A stretch of DNA of 64,000 nt. Source: Lutraria lutraria (lineage: Eukaryota > Mollusca > Bivalvia > Venerida > Mactridae). This document shows, in pieces, positions 35,625-47,525 of the stretch; within the stretch, counting starts at the first letter, position 1; every line of letters starts with the position of its first letter. The notes beneath the pieces are model-generated. The model was not told the DNA's origin. It made no database searches and was given only the letters and a program-made list of their open reading frames with translations. Made by a program: the position numbers and the translations under genes. The stretch is taken from the NCBI GenBank assembly GCA_964023205.1, contig OZ026833.1, positions 35,256,366 through 35,320,365 on the forward strand, read 5' to 3'.

Positions 35625-38350
35625 ATATAAATCAGATGACCCCCGCGCCTGAGCCAATTTTCACCCCGGGGCCATAATTTGAACAAACTTGGTAGAAGTC
35701 CACTGGATTATGCTACATACTAAATACATACTAAATATCAAAGCTCTATGCCTTGCGGTTTTGGATAAGAAGATTGTTTTTAATTTTCCTATTTAAGCCT
35801 ATATAAAATCAACTCCGGGGCGGGTACAATTTTGACGCAATAGGGGCAATAATTTGAACAAATTTAGTAGAAGTCCACTAGACGATGCTACACACCAAAT
35901 ATCTAAGCTCTAGGCCCTGTGGTTATGGAGAAGATTTTTAAAGTTTTCCTGTTTGTTGCCATGGCAACCAGAGACTTTAGGTCCATTCTCACACAACTTG
36001 GACAATTGGGTAAAAAAAAAACCAGAAAACCTGTACTCCCAGAACTTACTCATTTCCTTAGCATCATATCAGGATACATATAAACTACTGATTTCCAAAA
36101 TTTTACCAGCAACATAGTAACAGTTTTCGAGATTCGGATGTTTAATTGGTCTTGTTGCTGTATTTTTTACTGCATTTTTAAACAGTACCTATGATAGTTC
36201 GATGTTATATAATTATGAATTGGTATAACTTTTGTACAAGTAACCAATAAATATCTGTGCAAAATAGGTTAAAATATGATATAAGCTCGCGATTTCCCCC
36301 CTTGAGTGAGGAATACTTGGATTATGTCATGCTTTTTGAAAATATATTAATAATTTTTACTTCATTTTTGAAAAACTTTGTATTAAGTTGTGAAATAAAA
36401 CCACTTTAAAGAAGATAAATGTATTTGAACTATTTAATCGAAACAAGTATATGCTTACGATGGTGAAAGCGAATATATTACTCGTCAGACAAACTGATTG
36501 AACTTATCACACGAATGAAATGTTGTCCCGTTGATTATTCAAGAGTTGTCCCGTACATTATAATTCTTTGCGAATTGGACTTCGCCATAATGCAAATACG
36601 AATATGCATGGTTGCGAATATAATAGTATATGCATCAATTCGATAACTAACCAACATGGCTGAAAATTCATAGATTTGTTGTACGTAATCAACGGGACAA
36701 CTCTTGAATAATCAACGGGACAACTGCATTTCTCCGTTCCACTTAAATGTGTTATCAGTTTTGCTCGATATGTTACGGGGATACTAAACGCAAGACACTG
36801 CAAAATACTTATATACATCTTTTTTATATTTTAAGTGCAGTTTGTATTAATATTGAACAATTATATTTTACAAAGATGTAAATACTGACCTACATCGAAT
36901 ATGATTGCGTGCTAAATGCACTCTACACATCTAATCAGACATTATTACACCAAATTTACTTGTGTATTTGAATTCTGCATGCTGTCCGAACATATTTATA
37001 AATTAATAAATGTACATAAATACTAAACAAACTGTTACTGTTATTATCAAAATGTTAGTCCAATAAAAAATCAACGGGACAATCACTACGTAATTAACGA
37101 GGCCTTCATTACATAGCACAGAAAACGTCTATGAGACTTTATGAAATAGGGCAGTGGCTTAAAAACGGTATATTAATAAGTCAACAAGCAAAATCAGTAA
37201 CAGCTTATAAATTATAAGCTATTCACCACTTTAGACGATATCAACCCTTACTCGCCTCAAAAACGAAGTTTAGGCGGATGTGTTTTTACCCGTTTTTTTT
37301 CTGAAATCGATGGCAGACGACAATTATAAACATATGGTTGACGTTTTGAAGCATATATGAGCCCAAATGTATATTATAGCGGCAAGAATGTGCAATATTT
37401 AGTCCTATCCTGACAGTGTGTGTCCCGTTGCTTACGTCCCGTTGCTTATGTTAATTTCAAATTTCTAGATTCTAACACAGCAAAATCGAATATTTTTTAC
37501 ACGTATGAAGAAAAGTTTCTGCAATACCTTGGTGGGGAATATAGCTCGTCATGTTAAGCTTTTATACCATCTTTATATGCAATGATATGCATTTCAATTC
37601 AGTTTTTGCTACGGACTCGTTGATTATTGCATCAAAATTACTATACGGTAATAAATTCGGATTTCATGACCTATCCTTTGTTCTCGTAAAATACGTAGAT
37701 ATAAATTGAAACCAACATTCATTTTATTACATTTTACGAATTCAAAAAGCACATTAACTATGTCAAAATTTATTCTTTTGTACATTAAGACTTGAGTGTT
37801 AAATGTTGTCCCGTTGATTTCGATGATTTGGAGACACGACCCAAAATGTGTGCATTTTCGTTAATTGATAGATTTTTAAAAAACAAATAGTTCGGCTGGC
37901 TGGCACTCATTACTAACTACGAAATATATTCGGTATGGTGCTGGAATTATGTCGTAGCTGTTTTACAGGATGGATTTTATTTTGTATTATGTACCTGGAG
38001 ACACAGCATTTTAGACGCACCTGCATAACTATTCCTTCTTAATTTAGACCAAAACAGCTATTTATTCACCAAAATTAAGCTCATTTTTAAGTATTCATAT
38101 TAATTGTTCACACGAAACAAAGTGTTAACTTTTTTTTCTTTTCATTGAAAATCGTCATCATTTTCTATACTGAGGACATCAATTGTCCAAGTTGTGTAAG
38201 AATGGGTCTTTAATGATTTGTTTTAAGTACTTTTGTAGAGCTTCATACAATGAACATCCAAGTAAAGTTTAGTTGGCCAACTAATTGTTGACGGACGCAC
38301 AGACGCACGGACGACGGACAACACGCGAGCACTTTGTGCTCTGGTGAGCT
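35625..38350 (+). repeat. Interspersed 'CTCACC' repeat split by a TIR insertion
   Basis: The left part (35625-35978) has two tandem units of the CCGGGGCCATAATTTGAAC... GTAGAAGTCCACT module. The right part (38210-38350) ends with GGACGCACAGACGCACGG and GCACTTTGTGCTCTGGTGAG, the usual 3' end of this molluscan repeat. A related 5' end is at 51765-52450. The two halves are separated by the element at 35979-38209. Confidence 0.5.
35979..38209. mobile_element. 2.2 kb TIR element with recurrent TTGTCCCGTTGATT motif
   Basis: Ends match for 27 of 30 bases: AGGTCCATTCTCACACAACT... at 35979-36008 and the reverse complement at 38180-38209. The target duplication is unclear (TT or TTA). The interior holds five exact copies of TTGTCCCGTTGATT: + strand at 36523 and 37806, minus strand at 36687, 36710 and 37069. 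Partial copies lie at 36546, 37421 and 37435. No coding sequence recognised, so probably non-autonomous. Confidence 0.55.
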
Positions 38351-38399
38351 GAAAATTATACCTAGATTAGTGATTTTTTATTTATTTTTAGTTGTATTT

Positions 38400-38650
38400 C
38401 ACTTATACAACGATTGCGTGTTAGATTTAATCCGATTTTAAACATAATGTTTTTTTTGTTTTATTGGCATTAACCTTTAATTTCCATTTGTTACAATAAT
38501 CGTACAACGTATCTAATGCATATTGTAGTTCAGTTCTAGAGTTAGCAAATATGGCTAGCTCGTCAGCATATAAAATTAAAAACATTTCACGGGTATAAAT
38601 GTATGATGTCATGGTGTTGGTGATTAGATCTTTTTCTGGACTAAAGGCTT
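38400..38650 (-). pseudogene. LINE reverse transcriptase fragment
   Basis: On the minus strand, MFLILYADELAIFANSRTEL then YALDTLYDYCNKWKLKVNAN matches the catalytic and following blocks of a LINE RT. The usual YADD reads YADE here. Only about 60 codons remain; both sides are unrelated sequence. Confidence 0.7.
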
Positions 38651-39877
38651 GGAAACCTCTGAACCACCCGTTCTTGATAATTAATCACTACATTCGAAAG
38701 TTGGAATGCAACGTAAGATAAGGCTCTAAGATAACAACTCTTCATTATTTTGCATATAAAACAAGATTGCGTGTTCTCCAGACGTAACTGTTTCGCTTTC
38801 AACTGCTCAATTTTCAGTTTGAGGTCTAATTACAATTTTGTTTTAATATAGTCATAGTCAGGAGTATTCAAACAGTGTTTAGATGTTCACCTTGTGCACA
38901 GTCCAGTTTCATCGGATCTTTTGGTCGGTCTGCTCCAGAGACTTCGCTGAGCAGCTTACGCTTCATATTGTTACACATGGATACCGATGGTACTCTAGAA
39001 TATGAAAGTAAAATGAACATAATTGTAATCCATACATTTATCTAAAAAGAATATTGCTAGTTTCCAAGAACAACAAACCTGCTGTCAAATATATAAAATG
39101 GCAGAAATATGCCATTAATTTAACTCAAACTCCTCAAACATGATCATCTTGAGACAAATGACAACTGAAGGGAAGCACACAATATGCGATGATTAATATA
39201 AAACAGTTGATGAACCGTTGTAAACTTTGACTCACTTTATACAATTTCCTGAGCCAACTTTCCTTGAATTATACAACTGAATATCAAGACTTACAAAGTC
39301 GATTTAACAAAACAGAGCACCTTTGCGAGTCCTAAGAAAGCGTAGAGCTAATAAATAGTCCGATGTCTATTGTATAACATGTTTATTTTTTTGAAAAAGA
39401 TAAGATTAGTTGATAGCAAATACGAAAATATTGTCTAATGAAGTTATAAAAAAAACATCAGTCCTTAACCCTAAATTATGCACAATCATGAAAATAACTC
39501 GGTCAAAACGCAGTATAAACCTCACATCGGTATAAACTAATTTCTGTAAATAACACACAAGTCATGCAGTTGGTAATTCCTGTTTCTAATTATAAATTTG
39601 CATTGCACAACAAGGTGAAATGCACAACTAGGCCCGAGTTACCATTGACAACTTAATAATAAACAAACATCGCCTGATTGATAAACCTCATTCGTGCTTA
39701 AAAAGTGGATATCAATGGTTATCAACTGAAAAATACGAGATGAAGAAGGATCTGTGAAAGGCAAGATTTTTTAAATGATACTTTTATCTAATCTTAATAT
39801 ACATATGCATTGTTTTTAAGTATTTATGTAATAACTTTACTTTGGGCTGATCAATCTTGCGATGAATATTCTTTTAA
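38650..39877. other. Intergenic, nothing recognised
   Basis: No domain-bearing ORF, no clear repeat ends. Confidence 0.3.
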
Positions 39878-40026
39878 AGACGTTTTCGGTAGTTCGCTAC
39901 ATTTTTCACATAGACATAAAGAAAAAATTAAAACTAAAAAGTTAGTATTAAAAAAAAATTCATTGTTCAGTTTTAATTTTTCCTATATGTCTATGTGAAA
40001 AATGTAGCGAACTACCGAAAACGCCT
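39878..40026. mobile_element. TTAA-flanked foldback MITE, 149 bp
   Basis: Arms of about 42 bp starting AG(A/G)CGTTTTCGGTAGTTCGC are nearly perfect inverted copies (39878-39920 and 39984-40026). TTAA lies on both sides (39874-39877 and 40027-40030). The A/T-rich centre is about 60 bases. Confidence 0.65.
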
Positions 40027-41489
40027 TTAATACACAATTATTATATACAATTCATGTATATTAAAGGTTTTACGTTGGAATATTTTGGAAGCTCTTTGGA
40101 ATTTGTTGTACAATTTTGGGTGGAAGTGATTTATTATTCATAGCTATGATTTTTGCAGCTAGTACCTAAACTAGTCATTTTAGTTCTTCTTGCAATTATC
40201 CATTATATATTGTCTTACATATACATCTAACACATTTTTACACGTTCGCAGAATGTTTGTCAGTTGTAGGGTATACCCCTTTAAATTCATTGAAGTTTTT
40301 TTACTCTTGTTTTAATGCATTGAGAACTTTCTTGTATTCCAGATCAGCTTTTTCTTTGACTTGTTTCACATTTTTGCCTGTTTTTTATTACCGCCAGATT
40401 GCTTAATTGTTCTAGTTTGTACTTTATTATGAGTACTTTTCTTATCACTTTTAATTTGTTAATAATTTCTTTTCTCTAGTTGTATGGTGTTAGTTTCACT
40501 TTGGACACTTCTAAATTTGTATTCCTTCCGTTCTGTTCCAGCACAACTTAAGTTTCTTAAGCTATTTCTCCAGCACGTACAATTTTAAACTGGTGAATAC
40601 TTAACGTCCCAGGAACTGCTTTTAAGGACGTTTTCGATAGTTGTTCTTGTTTTCCAGATACTGAATTTTATGGAATGAGATGAATTTTAGTTTTAGTTGC
40701 GCCCGACAGGACATTACAGACGTAATATCTTTCCTATATTTGCCTTGTGTGTCTGCATACCTTTTAATAGAACCTCCAACTTTTCTGGAATTCCCTTGTC
40801 ATGATCTGCTTCAAAGAAGGACCATATAACATTCTCGAATCCATATAGGTTTGGAATAACAGATGTCAAATAAAAATTCCCCATTTGATTATACTGAGTG
40901 GTTGGGCCATCACTGAATATTTCAAGTGTAGAGACATGTTGATTGTTGGACTTAGTGTCTTTCAGAATACGGTGTAGATAACTCCATATTGCTGCAGGTC
41001 CATGGTTTAATAACTGACTTGCAGTGCAAAATGTTTAAGGCGATTGATTTCTCAAAAAGACTACACCTGTGTGAAGGGTGATTTTTTTGTTGATGAACCG
41101 AAATGCGCACTCTGTATTTCACTGGCACATTTACAAACATAGGCCTCGTTTCATCAAACATCTTACGCCACTTCTTTAGTAAGAAGTGGCTTATCTCCCT
41201 TCTTAGCGTTAAAATACGTTTCATCAATAGTTTCTCAGCTACGAATTTTTAAGTTTGGGAACAATTCTTCCTTAACTTTACGATACCTCATGGGCTATCT
41301 TAAAGATAAGAAAACGCGGCTTTTACCTTTATTATTACGTGACGGCCTTTTATTTCAAGACTGTTGAGTGCAATGTTCATAATATTCCTAAATAATGGAA
41401 AAGAAATTCAGTTTTATGTTCAGGGGCGTAGCCAGCTACAAATGAATTTTATGCACACAAGGAAGAATGTAACCCCGGCTGTTGTTTGG

Positions 41490-41770
41490 TTCTGGATTTT
41501 TTATGGCCCGCTATTTGAAATTGTGGAAGAGCATAAAGTTTTCCCGTGTCCATCCGTGCGGGTGTGTGTCCGTCCGTTCAAATTTTGGCTTCCGAGCAAT
41601 AACTCAAGAAACAAGGGTTGGTTTCATATTTTACATGAATGAATATAATAATAAAATGCAGGCCAAGATCGATTTCACTTAAAGTCCAAACATTTTCTCA
41701 GTAGTTATGGTCCCTTTTTACATAGCTCTCGGGGAGGCATTCGTGTCCTCCGGACACATTTCTAGTTTAA
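41490..41770 (+). repeat. Interspersed repeat ending in GGACACATTTCTAG
   Basis: Runs from about GGATTTTTTATGGCCCG, through CCATCCGTGCGGGTGTGTGTCC, to CTCGGGGAGGCATTCGTGTC and CTCCGGACACATTTCTAG. Recognised as a molluscan repeat. It lies inside the TIR element at 41142-43517. Confidence 0.5.
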
Positions 41771-42469
41771 ATTAGAACTCAAATGGTGAACTTTCAGTTG
41801 TATTAGCAGGGATTAGAGGCACTGTCAAATATTATTTATTTGAATTTATTTCAAACACCGTGATAACGATTGTTAGACATAATATTAGCTTTCGACATAG
41901 ATGGTATTTTTATATTGTTCACTTTTTGTTACGCTGATGTTATAACTTGTTGACAATCTGATATTTTTAAAACCTATTTTAAGACCATGAACAAATTTTC
42001 AAAAGAAACCTTTTTTGCATTTCTCTTTAACCGATCGTATGCGCGTTTAATAGCCATAATACATATTTTCCATGATAAAAATTGAAAAATAAGCTAATAG
42101 ATATTTAAATACATTTGGAGTTTTCGTATTTATTAACTGTTTTCTCCGAATCTTGCTGTGGAATCTTACTGGTCAAACGATAATAATTCTATCTGACGAG
42201 CACAACATACATAGGCGTGCGAAGTAATTCTCGTATGTGCAAGTAATTTGAGCGACTCAAAAACACATTTATCATGAGTCAATGTTCACATTGTTTAAAA
42301 ACATATTTTCAGTTAATATATATCAAATAGTTTACATTTTCTAAAATATTAGAGCTTCATATTTAATTTGGTATATAATTTACAAAAATCTGTTGAGAAA
42401 TAAAATAAAATTCTCAAATATAACATATGTATAGAATCAAGTGCATTTTTCTTATTTACATAGCTAGGG

Positions 42470-43366
42470 CCGGTGTAACGTTTTCAAGCTCCCCCTTTTT
42501 CAGGTTACCCCCCGGTAACTTAAAAACGTTTTCAGATTACCCCCGGAAATTTTAAAACGTTTTTAAGTTACCGGGAGGGGTACAATTAAAACGTTTTGAG
42601 ACTACCCCTCCGTTTTCAAATGCCCTACCCAGTAATCTAAAAACGTTTTCAGGTTACCCCGGGCGCTTTGAAAACGTTTTTAGATTACCCCTAGGGCGCT
42701 TTGAAAACGTTTTCAGATTACCCCCGTGTAATAATTTAGAAATTCGTAATGAAAGAGAGCTTGCACACGAATAAGGAGATTACAATTTCAAACACATAAA
42801 TGCATACATGTACTATACAGTTATCATGAGACTATACACGCGATCCTAATGATGAAATCATACGACGAAATCAAATGATGTCATATACATGTACTGACAA
42901 GTCCATTCCTTCATGATGGAAACCTTAATGACGTTATTGCACAAATACCAATGCAATCGTGAATCATTTTGACCAAAAAAAAAAAAAAATTAACTATTGT
43001 TAGTTTTATGAACACAAGTACGTGCATTTTTACATGTATTTGAATAAAGGCGCGTACTCTCCATGACCCTAATAGGATTCCATAGCTTCATATAATTATT
43101 GCGTATATTCAGTTTAGAAATACAGGAATTATATGTCAATAAACCATGTTGACTGTGAATCATTTAGTATGAATTATAACCTGAAATATAAACGTTTTCG
43201 CCACAAAGAATCAACATAGGGAGGGGGGGGGGTTGTTAAAACGGGGGAGGGAGTTTGAAAACGTTTTAATGTTACCGGGGCCGGTACTTTGAAAACGTTT
43301 TTAAGTAACCGGGGGGGGGGGGGGGGGGTAACCTGAAAAAGGGGGAGCTTGAAAACGTTACACCGG
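42470..43366. mobile_element. GC-rich foldback element nested in the TIR element
   Basis: Ends CCGGTGTAACGTTTTCAAGC... are inverted copies for about 50 bp before a G/C homopolymer, then similar again. The arms consist of repeated ACGTTTT(C/T)A(G/A).TTACCCC units, about seven on the left and three on the right, with a run of about 23 G near 43312-43329. The 450 bp centre is ordinary AT-rich sequence. No coding capacity. Confidence 0.65.
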
Positions 43367-44689
43367 TGAATAAACTTTACCCGTGCAGACTGTGTCGCGG
43401 TCACATTTAGATAAGAACAGTTAATAAAACGGTATAAGAATTTCGTAACTTTTGTCGTAAGTGTCTTCGTAGGATAGAATCTTACGAAAGATAAGAACAT
43501 ATTGATGAAACGAGGCCATAATTTCCAGAAACATCTATATTTAAAACACATTCATTATCTAAAATCCTTTCTGAATATGTGTTTCATGTATCTCGCAAGT
43601 TGATCCTCGAATTTGTCCATCAACTTTGTAACTGTTTCTTTCATTCTTTCGTTTACTGTGAGGGATATAACCTTTTCAATTATCTTTGTGCCTTTTTGTG
43701 TTTTCATTTTTTGTTTTCCATTCAAACCAAGCCACATCCATTTTTGAACCAAACTTGGTTTTTTATCTGTTTTTCTTTGCAGATATCACACTCTCCATAC
43801 ATGCAGCTTATGTGTTTTATGTCACAAACTTTGAACCTTATAATTTCATCCAGATCATCTGAATCAATTGCTTTCACTTTCATTAAACCATTCGCCATCA
43901 GTTCTGTGTTATAACAAATCTTACACATACACGTATTTCTATCACTTTGTCTTGGAAAAACAATGTAAAATGGTATCAGTCTGCAAAACGCTGAGTAGCT
44001 AATCCTTGTTCGTCCCTCGAATAAAAATTTGTGATACAACATCTTGAGAATTAGCAGTAAATTAATATTCTTCTTTGTTTTCAGTTTTTCTTGAATGTTT
44101 TTGTCTGTCTTGTTCCCGTTTTGAGTCTAGTGTTGTCACTTCTATTATAGAATTATTTTACTTTGTAACCCATTTTCTTATTTCTTCAAGATTCGACCCG
44201 TCATAATCTTAGTAAAACTGTTTTTTGCTTTCTTACTCTTTTCGTTATAAGTCTGTCTCAACTGTTCTATAACAACATTGTACATAAATAGACACTTTTT
44301 AGTTTCCTTCTTCGAGAGCTTTCTCAGTAATTTTCGAGTTTTGCTACTAGGAGATAATACTTTGGACTGATCAGCACGCTGAAGTCGTTTCATGTGCTTA
44401 CTAAGCTTCCTTTTTAAATTATCTACATCTTCCTTCAGTTGTTTATCATTATCTCTGTAGCAGTTTGATTTTTGCTTATTCTCTCTCTTCATCAGTGATT
44501 TTACACTATCAGTAAGATTTTGTGCAATCCAGGGAAGATGGGGGGAGAGCTCATTCTGAACTGCTTTCTTAATCATTTTAGCCTTTTCTCTATCCTTTCG
44601 CTTCTGAAGCTTCCATGTCTTTCACTGCTCGAAAAAACGCGTTTACGGAAGTTTAGTGAACAATTATATTTCTATAAACTTCACGTTTA

Positions 44690-45590
44690 AAATTTACTTA
44701 GAATATAATGACACTTAAACTCCAAATTTAAATTTCTTCGTTTATTTGAAATTTACTTAGCGTTTAATGAAGAATTAAATTCGTGTAAACATCACGTTTA
44801 AAATTTACTTAGAATATAATGACACTTAAACTTCAAATTTACATTTCTTCATTTATTTGAAATTTACTAGCGTTTAATGAATAATTAAATTCGTGTAAAC
44901 ATCATGCTTAAAATTTACTTAGAATATAATGAAACTTAAACTCTAAATTTACATTTCTTCGTTTATTTGAAATTTACTAGCGTTTAATGAAGAATTAAAT
45001 TCGTGTAAACATCACGTTTAAAATTTACTTAGAATATAATGACACTTAAACTTCAAATTTCCATTTCTTCATTTATTTGAAATTTACTAGCGTTTAATGA
45101 ATAATTAAATTCGTGTAAACATCATGTTTAAAATTTACTTAGAATATAATGACACTTAAACTTCAAATTTCCATTTCTTCATTTATTTGAAATTTACTTA
45201 GCGTTTAATGAAGAATAAAATTCGTGTAAACATCACGTTTAAAAATTAATTAAGAATATAATGACACTTAAACTTCAAATTTACATTTCTTCATTTATTT
45301 GAAATTTACTTAGCGTTTAATGAAGAATTAAATTCGTGTAAACATCACGTTTAAAAATTACTTAAGAATATAATGACACTTAAACTTCAAATTTACCTTT
45401 CTTCATTTATTTGAAATTTACTAGCGTTTAATGTAGAATTAAATTCGTGTAAACATCACGTTTAAAATTTACTTAGAATATAATGACACTTAAATTTCAT
45501 ATTTACCATTTTTCTGTTGATTTGAAATTCACTAGCGTTTAATGAAAACTTAAATTTATGTAAACTTCATGTTTATAATTCACGTAAAGT
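44690..45590. repeat. Minisatellite, unit about 110-112 bp, about 8 copies
   Basis: The landmark GAATATAATGACACTTAAAC starts at 44701, 44812, 44922, 45032, 45142, 45254, 45366 and 45476, giving periods of 110-112 bp. Units contain AGCGTTTAATGAAGAATTAA and TCGTGTAAACATCACGTTTA. The last unit at the inner edge is degenerate. Confidence 0.85.
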
Positions 45591-46959
45591 TTACTTGGAC
45601 GTAAAGTTTGAGTTTATAAATTTACTTAAATTTGATAATGAAGATATTTTGTTTTGACTCAGACTTTGTTGATATGTAATGTAAATTAATATTAACCCTA
45701 TCATTTTGGTACCGATTTTTGAAAATTATGCAATTACAACCGAAACGAGTGCATTATTTTATTAGAAAATGAAATTGAGAGTTGAATAGCTAGTGACAAT
45801 CAAGAGAATGATTTTGAAGAGTATGCATTATTTTGATTTTTGAATTGAGATATTTTAATGATGTTTATATAACGAAGGTTTTACATTATTTTCTATTATT
45901 CTAGATAGTTACGTTTTTAGTTGTAGAGGGTATGAGGGCTATGGCTAACTAGAACTACTGTTAGTCATGTTCCCCGTTTTCTGCTGTCCATTACTAGATG
46001 TATGCCATGTTGTATAAAAGGTATAAATCCACCACAAACGCTGAAAATTTTACTATCTGAGGTTAACACATGCAGTAATAATTGTTTACACAACCTGTAT
46101 GCATTTGCGCACTGCATCAGTGGTCAGTTTTACAGAGTGTCTAATTTTAGAACAGATTATCAACACAGGAGAGTACACAGGAGAGTGCCAACGGATTTAG
46201 ATTTAAACTTTGTCTTGGAGTGATATGTTACTTTCAATGAAGAACTGATACATTCGTTAACTTGTTGATTTGCAAAATGGATGATTATTATTCTTCTGTG
46301 TATGGAACTGATGTCTTCGGATGAAGAGTAAAATAGGTATAAATCTTAATATGTTTATGTCTCTTATGTTTAATACGTACTGTATGACGAATATACAATT
46401 AAATCAGCTTTATCATATTGAACAGCATTTTTATTACAGCACTTTTTGCATGAAACACGACATAGTCATATCATGCCTGGGCCATGGTAATACAAATGTA
46501 TATAATATAGATCATACCTATAACAATGATGAGAAATGTCTATCAAGGCTTTTATATTTATATTATTTTTGTATATTTACAGCGACGGCGAGGAATGCAT
46601 CATGGTATTTAAAGCTTCTCAAGGAAATGGACAAAAAGGTCTAAGTCAGAAGGGATAGCGGCAGGAGCTCAAACGTATGCGATCGACATCAACGGAACCT
46701 TCTAATCTAAAGATGGCGGAGGATTGCCGTCTTGTCAATCAGGACAAAATTTAATGTTATTCAGGATAAGGAGTAATGTTATTCGATGTAATATTGATGA
46801 AAATAAAGCAATAACTTTGAAAAAAAAAATTTATTTTATTGTACGATACGAAATATCGTGCATTCTGTTTACTATATGTAATAAAGTGAGTCGTATTAAA
46901 CAGGTAGGTTTAATTTACTGTACTGTGTGAAATTTATTGCAGGTTTTCGTAAAGCTAAA

Positions 46960-47525
46960 ACACAAAGTTTAATGAAATAATGTGGAAATATAATGCATTA
47001 TATGCTGCACGTTTACATAAAGCTTAAACACGAAGTTTAATGAAATAAAATGTGAATATACTGCATTATATTGCAAGTTTACATAAAGCTTAAACACGAA
47101 GTTTAATGAAATATAATGGGAATATACTGCATTATATTGCAAGTTTACATAAATCTTAAACACGAAGTTTAATGAAATATAATGGGAATATACTGCATTA
47201 TATTGCAAGTTTACATAAAGCTTAAACACGAAGTTTAATGAAATATAATGGGAATATACTGCATTATATTGCAAGTTTACATAAATCTTAAACACGAAGT
47301 TTAATGAAATATAATGGGAATATACTGCATTATATTGCAAGTATACATAAAGCTTAAACACGAAGTTTAATGAAATATAATGGGAATATACTGCATTATA
47401 TTGCAAGTTTACATAAATCTTAAACACGAAGTTTAATGAAATATAATGGGAATATACTGCATTATATTGCAAGTTTACATAAAGCTTAAACACGAAGTTT
47501 AATGAAATAAAATGTGAATATACCG
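46960..47525. repeat. Minisatellite, unit 66 bp, about 9 copies with alternating variants
   Basis: The landmark AAGTTTAATGAAAT recurs every 66 bp (first step 68). From the second unit on, ACATAAAGCTTAAAC and ACATAAATCTTAAAC alternate, giving a 132 bp higher-order period. The 66 bp unit is a multiple of three, which explains a long minus-strand ORF; that ORF is not a gene. Confidence 0.85.

Larger units (their letters stand above)
41142..43517. mobile_element. 2.4 kb TIR element, 3 bp ATA target duplication
   Basis: Ends GGCCTCGTTTCATCAA (41142-41157) and TTGATGAAACGAGGCC (43502-43517), flanked by ATA at 41139-41141 and 43518-43520. Related inner words (CTTACG..., TTTCATCAATAG) recur near both ends. 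It interrupts the relic gene between its ...GNY and VCKC codons. It hosts an interspersed repeat (41490-41770) and the foldback at 42470-43366. No transposase recognised. Confidence 0.7.

Noticed and set aside
43174..43551. 125-codon proline-rich minus-strand ORF (TPPPPP runs)
   Set aside because: Produced by the G/C homopolymers of the foldback and the end of the TIR element.
44690..45590. CRISPR-like array
   Set aside because: The whole 110 bp unit repeats, spacers included; there are no unique spacers and the context is eukaryotic.
46969..47493. 174-codon minus-strand ORF with perfect 22-residue repeats (FKLYVNLQYNAVYSHYISLN...)
   Set aside because: It is the translation of a 66 bp minisatellite inside a transposable element. 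The open frame follows from the unit being a multiple of three.
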